A stretch of DNA of 54,624 nt from Microvirga lupini (GCA_000517005.1 KI912045.1:515740-570363), one strand, 5' to 3'; positions 34,439 through 45,749 are shown, numbered from the stretch's first letter. Translations and numbers: made by a program. The notes: generated from the letters alone by a model not told the origin.

Positions 34439-35011
34439 GTGAGCAAGCCGCCGATCAGCCGCTTCCCCATTCCTGAGATCCCCGATCTGCCCGAGGATAT
34501 CCGTACGCGCATCCTCGCGGTCCAGGAGAAGTCGGGCTTCGTGCCGAACGTGTTTCTGGTGCTGGCCCATCGCCCGGACGAGTTCCGCGCCTTCTTCGCC
34601 TATCACGATGCCTTGATGGACAAGCCCAGCAATCTCACCAAGGCCGAGCGCGAGATGATCGTGGTAGCGACGAGCAACGCCAATCAGTGCCAGTATTGCG
34701 TCGTCGCCCATGGGGCGATCCTGCGGATCCGGGCTAAGAACCCGCTGATCGCCGATCAGGTCGCCATCAACTACCGCAAGGCCGACATCACGCCACGGCA
34801 GAAGGCAATGCTGGATTTTGCCATGAAGGTGTCCCTTGAAGCCTATGCCGTCGGTGATGCGGATATTGCGGCGTTAAGCGCCCATGGCTTCACGGAGGAC
34901 GACGTGTGGGACATCACGGCGATTGCGGCGTTCTTTGCCATGTCGAACCGTCTCGCCAATGTCACCAGCATGCGGCCGAACGACGAGTTCTATACGCTCG
35001 GTCGGGGTTAA
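34439..35011 (+). CDS. Peroxidase-related enzyme, AhpD-like (carboxymuconolactone decarboxylase fold)
   Basis: The 190-residue protein is of the AhpD-like family. The redox-active pair is in NANQCQYCVVAHGAILR near residue 85 (CxxC followed by His), and RFPIPEIPDLPEDIRTRI at the N-terminus is typical of the 'uncharacterised peroxidase-related' branch. It probably acts as a thiol reductant or peroxidase in the cytoplasm. The start is a GTG at 34439-34441, with AGGAAAGG eight bases upstream; a longer in-frame reading upstream does not resemble the family. Its end overlaps the end of the convergent FAD-oxidase gene by four bases. It diverges from the enoyl-CoA hydratase gene. Confidence 0.88.
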   Translation: MSKPPISRFPIPEIPDLPEDIRTRILAVQEKSGFVPNVFLVLAHRPDEFRAFFAYHDALMDKPSNLTKAEREMIVVATSNANQCQYCVVAHGAILRIRAKNPLIADQVAINYRKADITPRQKAMLDFAMKVSLEAYAVGDADIAALSAHGFTEDDVWDITAIAAFFAMSNRLANVTSMRPNDEFYTLGRG

Positions 35012-36396
35012 GCCAAGAGTACCTTGCCTGGGTTGAGCAGGTTCTCCGGATCGAGTGCCCGCTTGAGCGTGCGGGCAAGGTCCATCTCGGCGGCGCCGCG
35101 GTAGCGCGCCAGCTCGCCGACCCGGTACTGGCCGATACCGTGCTCCGCCGAGATACTGCCGCCGAACGCAGCCACCACGTCATGCACGATGCGGTTCACG
35201 GTCCCGGCGTCATGGCTTGCATCGACAAGCACATTATAGTGGATATTGCCGTCCCCGAGATGCCCGAAGGCATTCACGCGCGTACCCGGAGCGCCCTCGG
35301 CCAGCGCTCTTCCGGCCTCGATGAGGAAGCGCGGAACCTCGGTCAGCGGCACGGAGACATCGTGCTTGACGCTCTTGCCCTCCCGTGCCTCGGATTCCGT
35401 CACATGCTCATGCAGGGCCCAGAGCTGGGCCGCCTGGGACCCCGATTCGGCGATAACGCCATCGAGCGCGATTTCCTGCTCGAAAGCCGAGCCCAGCATC
35501 ATTTCGGCTGCCTCCCGCAAGCCCGCCAGGCTGGAAGCCGCCTCGATCAGCACGAACCACTCGCCCTCGGCAATGGGGGCTTTCAGGCCGGCATGCTTGG
35601 CGACAAGCTGCATGGAGGTGGCAGAGATCAGCTCGAAGGCCGAGATCTGGTCGCCCAATTCGTCCTGGGCGAGTTCGAGAAGCCGCAGGGCGGCCGCAGG
35701 ATCTGCCACAGAGAGCAGAGCCGTCACGGAATGCTTCGGCCGCGGCAGAAGCCTCAAGACCGCGGCCGTGACGATCCCGAGCGTGCCCTCGCTGCCGATG
35801 AAGATCTGCTTCCAGTCGTAGCCCGCATTGTCCTTGCGCAGCTTTCGCAGACCATTGGCAATCGTGCCGTCCGGCAGCACCACCTCGAGGCCGAGCACGA
35901 GGCTGCGGGTCATGCCGTAGCGCAGCACGTTCACGCCGCCCGCATTGGCCGCGACTACTCCGCCAATGGTGGCCGAGCCCTCGGCCGCCAGACTGATCGG
36001 CAACAGACGTCCGACCGCCGCCGCGGCATCCTGCGCCACCTTGAGAACGCACCCGGCCTCCGCCTCGATGGTCAAGCCGACCGAATCGACATTGCGGATG
36101 GCAGCCATCCGGTTGAGAGACAGGACAACCTGCGTGCCGGATGCATCCGGCACCGCGCCGCCGGCCAGCCCCGTATTGCCGCCCTGTGGGACGATGGCGG
36201 CACCCGCCTCGCGGCAGATCCGGACAATCTGGGCCACCTGCTCGGTCGAGGACGGGCGGACGACACAGGCCGGCCGGCCAGGGAAGAGCTTGCGCCAGTC
36301 GACGGCATAAGGTTCGAGATCCGAGCCTTCCGTAATGACAGCTGTGGGGCCGAGAAGTCCCATTAAACGCTGCTGCAGATCCGTCGACTTGATCAT
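35008..36396 (-). CDS. FAD-linked oxidase (D-lactate/glycolate dehydrogenase type)
   Basis: The 462-residue flavoprotein has an N-terminal PCMH/FAD-binding domain (about 35-215) and a C-terminal FAD-oxidase domain of the GlcD/DLD type. The FAD stretch is IVPQGGNTGLAGGAVPD near residue 70 and LPISLAAEGSATIGGVVAANAGG near 128. The C-terminal NAFGHLGDGNIHYNV near 380 contains the conserved His residues, and SAEHGIGQYRVGELAR near 418 another. It likely oxidises a 2-hydroxy acid and passes electrons to quinone or cytochrome c; the substrate is not clear. The ATG at 36394-36396 has GAGGGAT upstream. It overlaps the end of the AhpD-like gene and stands apart from the glycerol operon. Confidence 0.88.
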   Translation of the reverse strand: MIKSTDLQQRLMGLLGPTAVITEGSDLEPYAVDWRKLFPGRPACVVRPSSTEQVAQIVRICREAGAAIVPQGGNTGLAGGAVPDASGTQVVLSLNRMAAIRNVDSVGLTIEAEAGCVLKVAQDAAAAVGRLLPISLAAEGSATIGGVVAANAGGVNVLRYGMTRSLVLGLEVVLPDGTIANGLRKLRKDNAGYDWKQIFIGSEGTLGIVTAAVLRLLPRPKHSVTALLSVADPAAALRLLELAQDELGDQISAFELISATSMQLVAKHAGLKAPIAEGEWFVLIEAASSLAGLREAAEMMLGSAFEQEIALDGVIAESGSQAAQLWALHEHVTESEAREGKSVKHDVSVPLTEVPRFLIEAGRALAEGAPGTRVNAFGHLGDGNIHYNVLVDASHDAGTVNRIVHDVVAAFGGSISAEHGIGQYRVGELARYRGAAEMDLARTLKRALDPENLLNPGKVLLA

Positions 36397-36906
36397 CGAA
36401 ATCCCTCGCGGTTTCGATCACCGCTCCTGACCGATCAGGGAGCAATCGTCAACTTGGCATCCGCGAGGGACCAGGAACAAGCCAAACGCAGCAAAGTTGC
36501 ATCCAGCTTTTGCCGGATCCGGCTCGGCCATCGTGCGGTGCTGTTCGGCGAGCATGCCGGCCAGCGTCACCTTGGCAAGGATCGTGGTAACTGTTCTTCG
36601 ATTCACTCAACGCCGCACGGATACGTCCAGTCAAAGACCAGTCTTGCGCCGATGTGCGACAGTTGCTTTCGCCATAGGGGCAAGATACCTTCACCATAAC
36701 AACATAAAAACTCAGACCCCAATAGGTCTGTAGCCGGGAGAAGCGCTCTTGGGTCCGCAAGAATCGGCGACGTTCAGCGTCGCGGTGAGTGGTAGCGCAT
36801 ACGGGCATGACATGGCCCGAAACGCGGCGGAACTAGGCGCCGCGATCATCTCCACATATCCCGTCTCCGCTGCATCCATTCTTGCTCGAAGCGCAGGGGA
36901 GTGCCG
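36397..36906. other. Upstream region of the glycerol operon, no supported gene
   Basis: These 510 bases between the FAD-oxidase gene (minus) and glpS (plus) hold no coding frame that looks like a protein. Short open frames here have no family features and poor start sites. The notable element is an inverted repeat at 36713-36730 (listed separately). A slightly AT-rich patch around 36690-36715 could hold the promoter, but I cannot name -35 and -10 boxes. Confidence 0.45.
36713..36730. promoter_or_regulatory. Inverted repeat, candidate operator of the glycerol operon
   Basis: CAGACC (36713-36718) and GGTCTG (36725-36730) are perfectly inverted about six bases. It lies 177 bases before the glpS start. 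A regulator such as GlpR or a GntR-type protein might bind here, but none is encoded nearby, so the call rests only on symmetry and position. Confidence 0.35.
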
Positions 36907-37995
36907 ATGATTCTCGCTCTCGAAGGCGTCACGAAGAAGGTCGGGGCAACGACGCATATCGACGATGTCAATCTGACCCTGGAGCGAGGCTCACTCAATG
37001 TGCTGCTCGGAGCGACACTTGCCGGCAAGACCTCGCTCATGCGGCTCATGGCCGGGCTCGATGCGCCGACGAATGGCCGGATTCTTGTCGACGGCAAGGA
37101 CGTGACAGGCTGGCCCGTGCAGCGCCGCAGCGTGGCCATGGTCTACCAGCAGTTCATCAATTATCCCTCGCTTGATGTCTATGAGAACATCGCCTCGCCC
37201 CTGCGCGTGTCCGGTCTGCCGAAGGGTGAGATCGAGACACGGGTCCGCGATGCCGCCAAGCTTCTGAAGCTGGAGCCTTATCTCGACCGCAAGCCGTTGA
37301 ACCTCTCCGGCGGTCAGCAGCAGCGTACTGCGATCGCACGGGCGCTGGTGAAGCGCGCCGACCTTGTCCTGCTCGACGAGCCCCTGGCCAATCTCGACTA
37401 CAAGCTGCGCGAAGAACTGCGCGAGGAACTGCCCCGGGTCTTCGCGGCCTCCGGGGCCATCTTCGTCTATGCCACGACGGAGCCATCTGAGGCTCTGCTT
37501 CTCGGCGGCAACACGGCGACCTTGTTCGAGGGCCGCATAACCCAGTTCGGGCCGACGCCGCAGGTCTATCGCCGCCCCCGCGATCTGATTACCGCGCAGG
37601 TTTTCTCCGATCCGCCGCTCAATACCCTGAGGGTCCGCAAAACGGGCGGCAACGCGACCTTGAGCACGGGCGGCGAGATCCGCGCGACCGGTCCTGTCGC
37701 AGCGGTTCCGGACGGGGACTACACCGTGGGTTTCCGGGCGCATCACCTCAATCTCGAACCCGCCGGCACTGACGAGATCACCATTCCGGCCATCGTCTCC
37801 GTTTCCGAAATCACCGGGTCGGAAAGCTATGTCCACCTCGATGCCAGCGAACACCGCCTCGTGGCGCTCGTCCCCGGCGTGAGGCGGCTTGAGCCGAAAT
37901 CCGCAGTGACTGCCTCTATCGATCCGCGACACCTGTTCCTGTTCGATGCGGCGGGCCGCCTTGCCGCCGCCGACCCGGCGCAGAGAGCGGCGTGA
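36907..37995 (+). CDS. glpS: Glycerol ABC transporter ATP-binding protein GlpS
   Basis: The 362-residue cytoplasmic protein is one of two different ATPases of the rhizobial-type glycerol importer. Walker A spans residues 35-42 (GATLAGKT), the Q-loop is VYQQF near 80, the signature LSGGQQQR is at 133-140, and Walker B LVLLDEPLANLD is near 153. The usual switch His is missing: the sequence reads YATTEPSEAL with Thr191 where VTHDQTEAL has His. The C-terminal part (about 230-362) is a regulatory OB/TOBE-like domain. I prefer the ATG at 36907-36909, with AGGGGA upstream; a GTG six bases earlier is possible. It is the first gene of the operon; glpT follows after 10 bases. Confidence 0.9.
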   Translation: MILALEGVTKKVGATTHIDDVNLTLERGSLNVLLGATLAGKTSLMRLMAGLDAPTNGRILVDGKDVTGWPVQRRSVAMVYQQFINYPSLDVYENIASPLRVSGLPKGEIETRVRDAAKLLKLEPYLDRKPLNLSGGQQQRTAIARALVKRADLVLLDEPLANLDYKLREELREELPRVFAASGAIFVYATTEPSEALLLGGNTATLFEGRITQFGPTPQVYRRPRDLITAQVFSDPPLNTLRVRKTGGNATLSTGGEIRATGPVAAVPDGDYTVGFRAHHLNLEPAGTDEITIPAIVSVSEITGSESYVHLDASEHRLVALVPGVRRLEPKSAVTASIDPRHLFLFDAAGRLAAADPAQRAA

Positions 37996-38005
37996 GGAAA
38001 GACCG

Positions 38006-39106
38006 ATGGCTCGCATCACGCTTGATCACCTCGCCCACGCCTACAAGCCTGATCCCCGCACGGTGGACGATTACGCCCTGAAAGAGATCAACCATGTGTG
38101 GAACCAGGGCGGCGCTTATGCGCTGTTGGGTCCCTCGGGATGCGGCAAGACCACCCTGCTCAACATCATCTCCGGCCTCGTGCGCCCGACGCGCGGGCGG
38201 GTCTTTTTCAATGACCTCGATGTGACCGATCTGCCGACGGAGGCGCGCAACATCGCGCAGGTATTCCAGTTCCCGGTGGTCTACGACACGATGAGCGTGC
38301 GGGATAACCTGGCCTTCCCGCTCAAGAACCGCCATGTGCCGCGCGACAGGACGGCCCAGCGGGTGGAAGAGATAGCACGGCTTCTCGACCTCACCCGCGT
38401 GCTCGACCGCAAGGCCAGCAACCTGACCGCGGACATGAAGCAGAAGATCTCCCTCGGGCGCGGCCTCGTGCGCCCTGACGTGGCGGCGATCCTGTTCGAC
38501 GAGCCGCTGACCGTGATCGATCCGCACCTGAAATGGCAGCTGCGCTCGACCCTGAAGGAGATTCACCGCGCACTCGATATCACCATGATCTACGTCACCC
38601 ACGACCAGACCGAGGCGCTGACTTTCGCCGATAAGGTCGTGGTCATGCATGACGGCGCCGTGGTGCAGACGGGCACTCCCGACGAGCTGTTCGAGCGCCC
38701 AGCCCATACCTTCGTCGGCCATTTCATCGGCTCGCCGGGTATGAACATTCTGCCCTGCAAGGTCGAAGGCGCCACAGCCTTTATCGGCGATCAGACCATT
38801 GCCCTGCAGCGGATCTATCGCCCTCTCTCCGCTGGAGAGAGTGTCGAGCTCGGCATCCGGCCGGAATTCGTGCGGCTTCAGCCGAAAGGATCGGGACTGC
38901 CGGTCCAGATCCGGCGCATCGACGATATCGGCCGCGCACGCATCGCGCGGGTCGAGATGAGCGGGCGCCCTCTTGCCGCCAGCGTTCCGGAGGGCATTTC
39001 CATCGAAGGGAGCGAGGCTGCGCTCGCGCTCGATCCACACCACGTCCACATCTATGCCAACGGGCATCTCGTCTCGGGCGAACCGATCGGAGAACACAGG
39101 GCATGA
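38006..39106 (+). CDS. glpT: Glycerol ABC transporter ATP-binding protein GlpT (degenerate signature)
   Basis: The 366-residue cytoplasmic protein is the second ATPase of the glycerol importer (GlpT here means the rhizobial ABC subunit, unrelated to the E. coli glycerol-3-phosphate antiporter). Walker A is GPSGCGKTT at 42-50, Walker B ILFDEPLTVIDP near 162, and the switch His199 is intact in YVTHDQTEAL. The signature is degenerate: LTADMKQK at 140-147 replaces LSGGQ. It therefore complements GlpS, which has a good signature but no His. The C-terminal domain (about 240-366) is TOBE-like. The ATG at 38006-38008 gives the family N-terminus; an upstream in-frame reading is glpS read out of frame. 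It overlaps glpP by ATGA. Confidence 0.9.
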   Translation: MARITLDHLAHAYKPDPRTVDDYALKEINHVWNQGGAYALLGPSGCGKTTLLNIISGLVRPTRGRVFFNDLDVTDLPTEARNIAQVFQFPVVYDTMSVRDNLAFPLKNRHVPRDRTAQRVEEIARLLDLTRVLDRKASNLTADMKQKISLGRGLVRPDVAAILFDEPLTVIDPHLKWQLRSTLKEIHRALDITMIYVTHDQTEALTFADKVVVMHDGAVVQTGTPDELFERPAHTFVGHFIGSPGMNILPCKVEGATAFIGDQTIALQRIYRPLSAGESVELGIRPEFVRLQPKGSGLPVQIRRIDDIGRARIARVEMSGRPLAASVPEGISIEGSEAALALDPHHVHIYANGHLVSGEPIGEHRA

Positions 39107-39995
39107 CGAAGACCGTCAACAACAGGGCATGGTTCTTCGTTCTGCCGGTCTTCGCCATTGTGGCCTTCTCGGCCGTCCTGCCGTTGATGACCGTGGTGAA
39201 CTACTCGGTCCAGGATACTTTCGGCAACAACCAGTTCTTCTGGAACGGGATCGGCTGGTTCCAGGAACTGCTCGATCCTTCGACGGAGCTCGGCGGGCGC
39301 TTCTTCGATGCCCTGTGGCGCACCCTCCTTTTCTCGGCAATCATTCTCATGATCGAAGTGCCCCTCGGCATTGCGGTCGCGCTCTCCATGCCGCGAGAAG
39401 GCTGGACCGTCGCGCTCTGCCTCGTCCTGATGGCGCTGCCGCTTCTCATTCCGTGGAACGTGGTCGGTACGATCTGGCAGGTCTTCGCCCGCGGCGACAT
39501 CGGCCTGCTCGGCTGGACCGTCAATCATTTAGGAATTGACTATAATTACACGAACAATTCCATCGACGCATGGGTCACGCTCATCATCATGGACGTGTGG
39601 CATTGGACGAGCCTCGTCGCCCTTCTCTGCTATGCCGGCCTGAAATCGATTCCGGATGCCTATTATCAGGCTGCCCGTATCGACGGCGCCTCACGCTGGG
39701 CGGTTTTCCGCACGATCCAGCTGCCGAAGATGCGGCGCGTTCTGCTGATTGCGGTGCTCCTGCGCTTCATGGATTCGTTCATGATCTACACCGAGCCCTT
39801 CGTGATCACCGGCGGCGGCCCAGGCAACGCCACCACCTTCCTGTCCATCGATCTGGTGAAGCTGGCGCTCGGCCAGTTCGATCTCGGCAAGGCAGCCGCC
39901 ATGTCGCTGGTCTACAACCTGATCATCCTCGCCATCTGTTGGGTCTTCTACACCGTCATGACCAACGTGGATGCCGAGCGCGAGAGAGTCGAAGC

Positions 39996-39999
<4 letters not shown>
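39103..39999 (+). CDS. glpP: Glycerol ABC transporter permease GlpP
   Basis: The 298-residue inner-membrane permease has six predicted helices, the first at about residues 9-31 (FVLPVFAIVAFSAVLPLMTVV). The EAA loop YYQAARIDGASRWAVFRTIQLPKM spans about residues 187-210 and docks the ATPases. PLLIPWNVVGTIWQ near 115 and EPFVITGGGPGNATTFLS near 233 are typical of sugar/polyol permeases. Its ATG overlaps the glpT stop (ATGA), and its own stop overlaps the glpQ start in the same way, so the subunits are coupled. Confidence 0.92.
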
Positions 40000-40880
<881 letters not shown>

Positions 40881-40890
40881 GGAGGCTTAC

Positions 40891-41172
40891 ATGCCTGATC
40901 TCGCCTGGATGGCCTGGACGTGGCAAACGGGGCTGTTCTTTGCCGGCATCGCTAGCCTGCTGCTGATCATGACCCTGCTTGCGATCTATCGCCCGGAGAC
41001 GGAACGCGTCGGCGTGTTGCGCATTCCGACGACGCGCGGCGACCGCCTCTTCATCTCTCTTCTTGGTGCGGCCTTCATCCACCTCGCCTGGCTGGGCTTC
41101 ATTGGCCCGGACCTGTGGTGGGCCTCCGGCCTTTCCCTGCTCTACGCAGCCGCCGTGTTTCGCTACGTCTAG
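40891..41172 (+). CDS. glpU: Small membrane protein GlpU (DUF2160)
   Basis: The 93-residue protein has two to three predicted membrane helices (about residues 8-28, 52-68 and 74-90) and matches the DUF2160 family. A basic loop near 38-50 (RIPTTRGDR) lies between the first two. In Rhizobium the gene of this type in the glycerol operon is called glpU; its role in transport is unclear, perhaps an accessory to the permease. It begins at ATG 40891 with GGGAGG upstream, 10 bases after glpQ, and precedes glpV by 92 bases. Confidence 0.82.
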   Translation: MPDLAWMAWTWQTGLFFAGIASLLLIMTLLAIYRPETERVGVLRIPTTRGDRLFISLLGAAFIHLAWLGFIGPDLWWASGLSLLYAAAVFRYV

Positions 41173-41264
41173 GAGGAAGGCTCAAGAAAGCCCTACGGTT
41201 TGCCCGGACCGGAGGGAACAAGACCAGCGCATAAGCCGGCCAGGGCATTACTTGGGAGGAACGA

Positions 41265-43028
<1,764 letters not shown>

Positions 43029-43035
43029 CCAAATC

Positions 43036-43063
43036 AGGCCCTGCCCGCAAGGCGGGGCCTTTT
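43036..43063 (+). terminator. Rho-independent terminator of the glycerol operon
   Basis: AGGCCCTGCC (43036-43045) pairs with GGCGGGGCCT (43051-43060), with one G-T pair, around a 5-base loop, and TTT follows. It lies 8 bases past the glpV stop codon. Confidence 0.8.
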
Positions 43064-43159
43064 CCTATGAGGCGGCGAGCATCACCTAGCCGCCCGGTCA
43101 GTATCGAAGAAGACCATTTGCCGGCAGGATCGTTGGAACGATGACCGAAGAGGTTTGTC

Positions 43160-44080
43160 ATGCCAGATCCGTCAGCCGGCCCTCCCCTCCATACGATCTC
43201 AGATCATGCCGCCGATCTGCTCGACGGCATCGCGCCACGACTTGTGACGATCCATGGCCGCAGACGCGGAACGTCGAGCGGCTTCCTATGGCGTCCAGGC
43301 CTCGTCATCACAGCGGAGGAAGCGCTGGAGGCCGATGAGGACGTGACAGTCACGCGTACCGATGGGAGCCAGGTTGCAGCGAGCCTCATCGGCCGCGATC
43401 CGAGTACGGACATCGCCCTTCTCCGCATCGAAGAGCAGCCGCTGGAGGAAATCGCCTTCAGTCCGACGGATGGGCTGCGCACGGGTCATCTCATTCTCGC
43501 CGCAGGGCGGCAGCCTGAGGGTCTGAGCGCCGCCATGGGCATCGTTGCCCTGGCGGGCGGCCCCTGGAGGAGCCTGCGCGGTGGCCAGATCGACCGCAGG
43601 GTTCATCTGGATCTCAGGCTTGATTTCCAGTCGGAAGGCGGGGTTGCTCTCAACACGAGCGGTCAGATCGTCGGCATGGCGGTGCTCGGCCCGCGGGGCC
43701 GCGTTCTCGTCATTCCCTCGGAAACCATCGAGCGGGTGGCTCCGCAGCTGCTTGAGAAGGGCCGTGTCGCTCGCGGCTATCTGGGCCTCGGGCTCCAGCC
43801 GGTCCGCATCGACAAGGCAGCAGCCGAAGCGGCAGGACTTACAGAACCGCGGGGTCTCATCGTGATCAGCGTGGATCAGGACGGTCCGGGACAGAGTGCC
43901 GGGATACGGCAGGGCGACATCCTCATCCGATGGAACACCGACGCCGTACCCTCGGTCCGCCATATCTACAGGCTTCTCGGCCCTGAGAGCGTGGGCCAAG
44001 CCGTCGACCTTGGAATCCTGAGGGCTGGTGAGCATATGAGTCTTGCCGTTGAGATCAGGGAGCGCCCGAAGCCTCAGTAG
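43160..44080 (+). CDS. HtrA-like trypsin/PDZ pseudoprotease
   Basis: The 306-residue protein has a trypsin-like domain (about 18-195) and one PDZ domain (about 205-300, YLGLGLQPVRID, GPGQSAGIRQGDILIRW). Aligned with HtrA, the His of TNSHV is Glu54 (TAEEAL), the Asp is kept as Asp84 (STDIALL), and the Ser of NPGNSGGP is Glu159 (DFQSEGGVA). Two of three triad residues are therefore replaced, so it should not cut peptide bonds. No signal peptide is visible, so it is probably cytoplasmic. It is the first of three genes with a LuxR-type regulator and an HtrA with the full triad, and may act as a binding partner or decoy for that protease. ATG at 43160 with AGAGG upstream. Confidence 0.82.
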   Translation: MPDPSAGPPLHTISDHAADLLDGIAPRLVTIHGRRRGTSSGFLWRPGLVITAEEALEADEDVTVTRTDGSQVAASLIGRDPSTDIALLRIEEQPLEEIAFSPTDGLRTGHLILAAGRQPEGLSAAMGIVALAGGPWRSLRGGQIDRRVHLDLRLDFQSEGGVALNTSGQIVGMAVLGPRGRVLVIPSETIERVAPQLLEKGRVARGYLGLGLQPVRIDKAAAEAAGLTEPRGLIVISVDQDGPGQSAGIRQGDILIRWNTDAVPSVRHIYRLLGPESVGQAVDLGILRAGEHMSLAVEIRERPKPQ

Positions 44081-44106
44081 CGAGCGGGCGCCGGTAGGAT
44101 GATGCC

Positions 44107-44655
44107 TTGCGGAAGGTAGCTCTTCACATCGACGATGCGAACCTGCTCGACCGCATCGCCACGATCCTGGCCGAGGAGGCCGGCATCGACACCCTGCACC
44201 CGGACAAGCCTGATGTGGTAATCACCGATCACCTACCCTTCTCCGAGAAAGTGCCGACGATCTTCCTGAGCAATGGCCTGAACGAGCCCGAGGCGTTTGA
44301 GATTGGAGCCAGCGGGATTCTCCTCCACGATGTCGCCACATCGGATCTTCTGCTGGCGCTGGAGGCCGTCAGCCGGGGCTTCGTCATATTGCCGCGAGGC
44401 GCTGTCGAAAACGGTCGAATTTCGGCTTCACACGCTCCATCCGATCTGCCACAGGACGATCTGCTCACGGCACGCGAGCTCGAGGTCCTGCGGCTGCTGG
44501 CGGAAGGCGCCTCGAACAAGCTCATCGCGCGCAGGCTCGGCATCTCATTCCACACCGCGAAATTCCACGTCGCGTCCATCGCGGCGAAACTCGACGCGAC
44601 GGGGCGAACGGATGCTGTCGCTCAGGCGGTCCGCCTCGGCCTCATCCTGCTGTGA
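44107..44655 (+). CDS. LuxR-type transcription factor with shortened receiver-like domain
   Basis: The 182-residue protein has a C-terminal LuxR/GerE helix-turn-helix (about 120-182: LTARELEVLRLLAEGASNK then IARRLGISFHTAKFHVASI). Residues 1 to about 100 resemble a receiver domain: VALHIDDANLLDRI gives the acidic pair and DVVITDHLPF a possible phosphorylated Asp, but only about 30 residues separate them instead of the usual 45, and the conserved Lys is His in ILLHDVATS. It may be a degenerate receiver that does not need phosphorylation. The start is a TTG at 44107-44109; an in-frame stop lies 12 bases upstream, and no ATG fits. It lies 26 bases after the pseudoprotease gene and 68 before the HtrA gene; it may regulate them. 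Confidence 0.78.
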   Translation: MRKVALHIDDANLLDRIATILAEEAGIDTLHPDKPDVVITDHLPFSEKVPTIFLSNGLNEPEAFEIGASGILLHDVATSDLLLALEAVSRGFVILPRGAVENGRISASHAPSDLPQDDLLTARELEVLRLLAEGASNKLIARRLGISFHTAKFHVASIAAKLDATGRTDAVAQAVRLGLILL

Positions 44656-44723
44656 TACTGACCCTTGGTTCCTGCCACCGGCGTCACCACATGATGTGAA
44701 ATAGCGTTATCCTGGAGGGCTCC

Positions 44724-45749
44724 ATGCTCGACCGTACTCCGCCCTTTCTTCTCCACACAGACAAGACCGTATCGTCATCGCAGCCGGACTCCAGTGCTCT
44801 GAATGACGCGACGCTGCTCGATTCCTACTCCCATGCCGTGACAAGTGTCGTAGATCGCATCGGTCCCGCGGTTGTGCGGGTCGAGCCGCAGGTTTCCGGC
44901 CGAACCGCCGGAATGGGTTCCGGCGTCATCATCTCACCCGATGGGCTCCTGCTCACCAACAGCCATGTCATGCAGGGTACACGGGATGCGAAACTCACCG
45001 GCTCCGACGGGCGCACCATCGAGGCGCGGGTAATCGGTGACGATCCGGACACGGACCTTGCCCTGCTGCACGCCCATGGCGACAGGCTTCCCTTCGCTAC
45101 ACTCGGGGATTCCAAGCGTCTGAAGCGCGGCCAGATCGCAATCGCCATCGGCAATCCGCTCGGCTTCGAATCGACCGTCACGGCCGGCGTGGTCTCCGCC
45201 CTCGGGCGAAGCCTGCGGGCGAAGTCGGGGCGGCTCATCGACGACGTGATCCAGACCGATGCGGCCCTGAACCCGGGCAATTCCGGCGGTCCGCTCGTCG
45301 CAACCTCCGGCGAGGTGATCGGCATCAACACCGCCGTCATCATGGGCGCGCAGGGCATCTGCTTTGCCGTCGCGAGCAATACGGCGAGCTTCGTCGTGTC
45401 GGAACTGATCCGCCACGGCCGCGTCCGCCGGGCCTCGATCGGCATTGCGGGACAGACGGTGCCCCTGCCGCGACGCATCAGCTATGCGGCGGGTCTGACG
45501 GGAAAATTCGGCGTGGTTATTGCCGCCGTGGAACTGGGCAGCCCCGCAGAACATGCGCAGCTCGAACAGGGCGACGTCATCCTCTCGCTCGACGGAGAGC
45601 CGGTCGGCGGTGTCGACGATCTCGTGCGTCTGCTGAACGGCGAGCGGATCGGGCGCCTTGTCGAACTGGTACTTCTCAAGAAAAGTGAGATGCGCAGCGT
45701 GACGATCACGCCCGTCGAGCGCAGGGCGAAAACCGCTCGCTCCGAGTAA
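44724..45749 (+). CDS. HtrA/DegP-like serine protease with PDZ domain
   Basis: The 341-residue protein has the full trypsin-like triad: His81 in LLLTNSHVM, Asp111 in DTDLALL and Ser187 in NPGNSGGPLV. One PDZ domain follows at about 240-330 (VELGSPAEHAQLEQGDVILSLDGEPV). HtrA proteases usually have a signal peptide or membrane anchor and work in the periplasm; here residues 1-40 are polar (DKTVSSSQPDSSALNDATLL), so it is predicted to stay in the cytoplasm unless another export route is used. It resembles the short HtrA-like proteases of soil bacteria. ATG at 44724 with GGAGGG upstream. Together with the pseudoprotease and LuxR genes it forms a likely operon. Confidence 0.9.
   Translation: MLDRTPPFLLHTDKTVSSSQPDSSALNDATLLDSYSHAVTSVVDRIGPAVVRVEPQVSGRTAGMGSGVIISPDGLLLTNSHVMQGTRDAKLTGSDGRTIEARVIGDDPDTDLALLHAHGDRLPFATLGDSKRLKRGQIAIAIGNPLGFESTVTAGVVSALGRSLRAKSGRLIDDVIQTDAALNPGNSGGPLVATSGEVIGINTAVIMGAQGICFAVASNTASFVVSELIRHGRVRRASIGIAGQTVPLPRRISYAAGLTGKFGVVIAAVELGSPAEHAQLEQGDVILSLDGEPVGGVDDLVRLLNGERIGRLVELVLLKKSEMRSVTITPVERRAKTARSE

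Noticed and set aside
36449-36808. Short open frames on both strands in the 510-base region before glpS
   Set aside because: None has a good ribosome site, family likeness or sensible composition, and they overlap each other.
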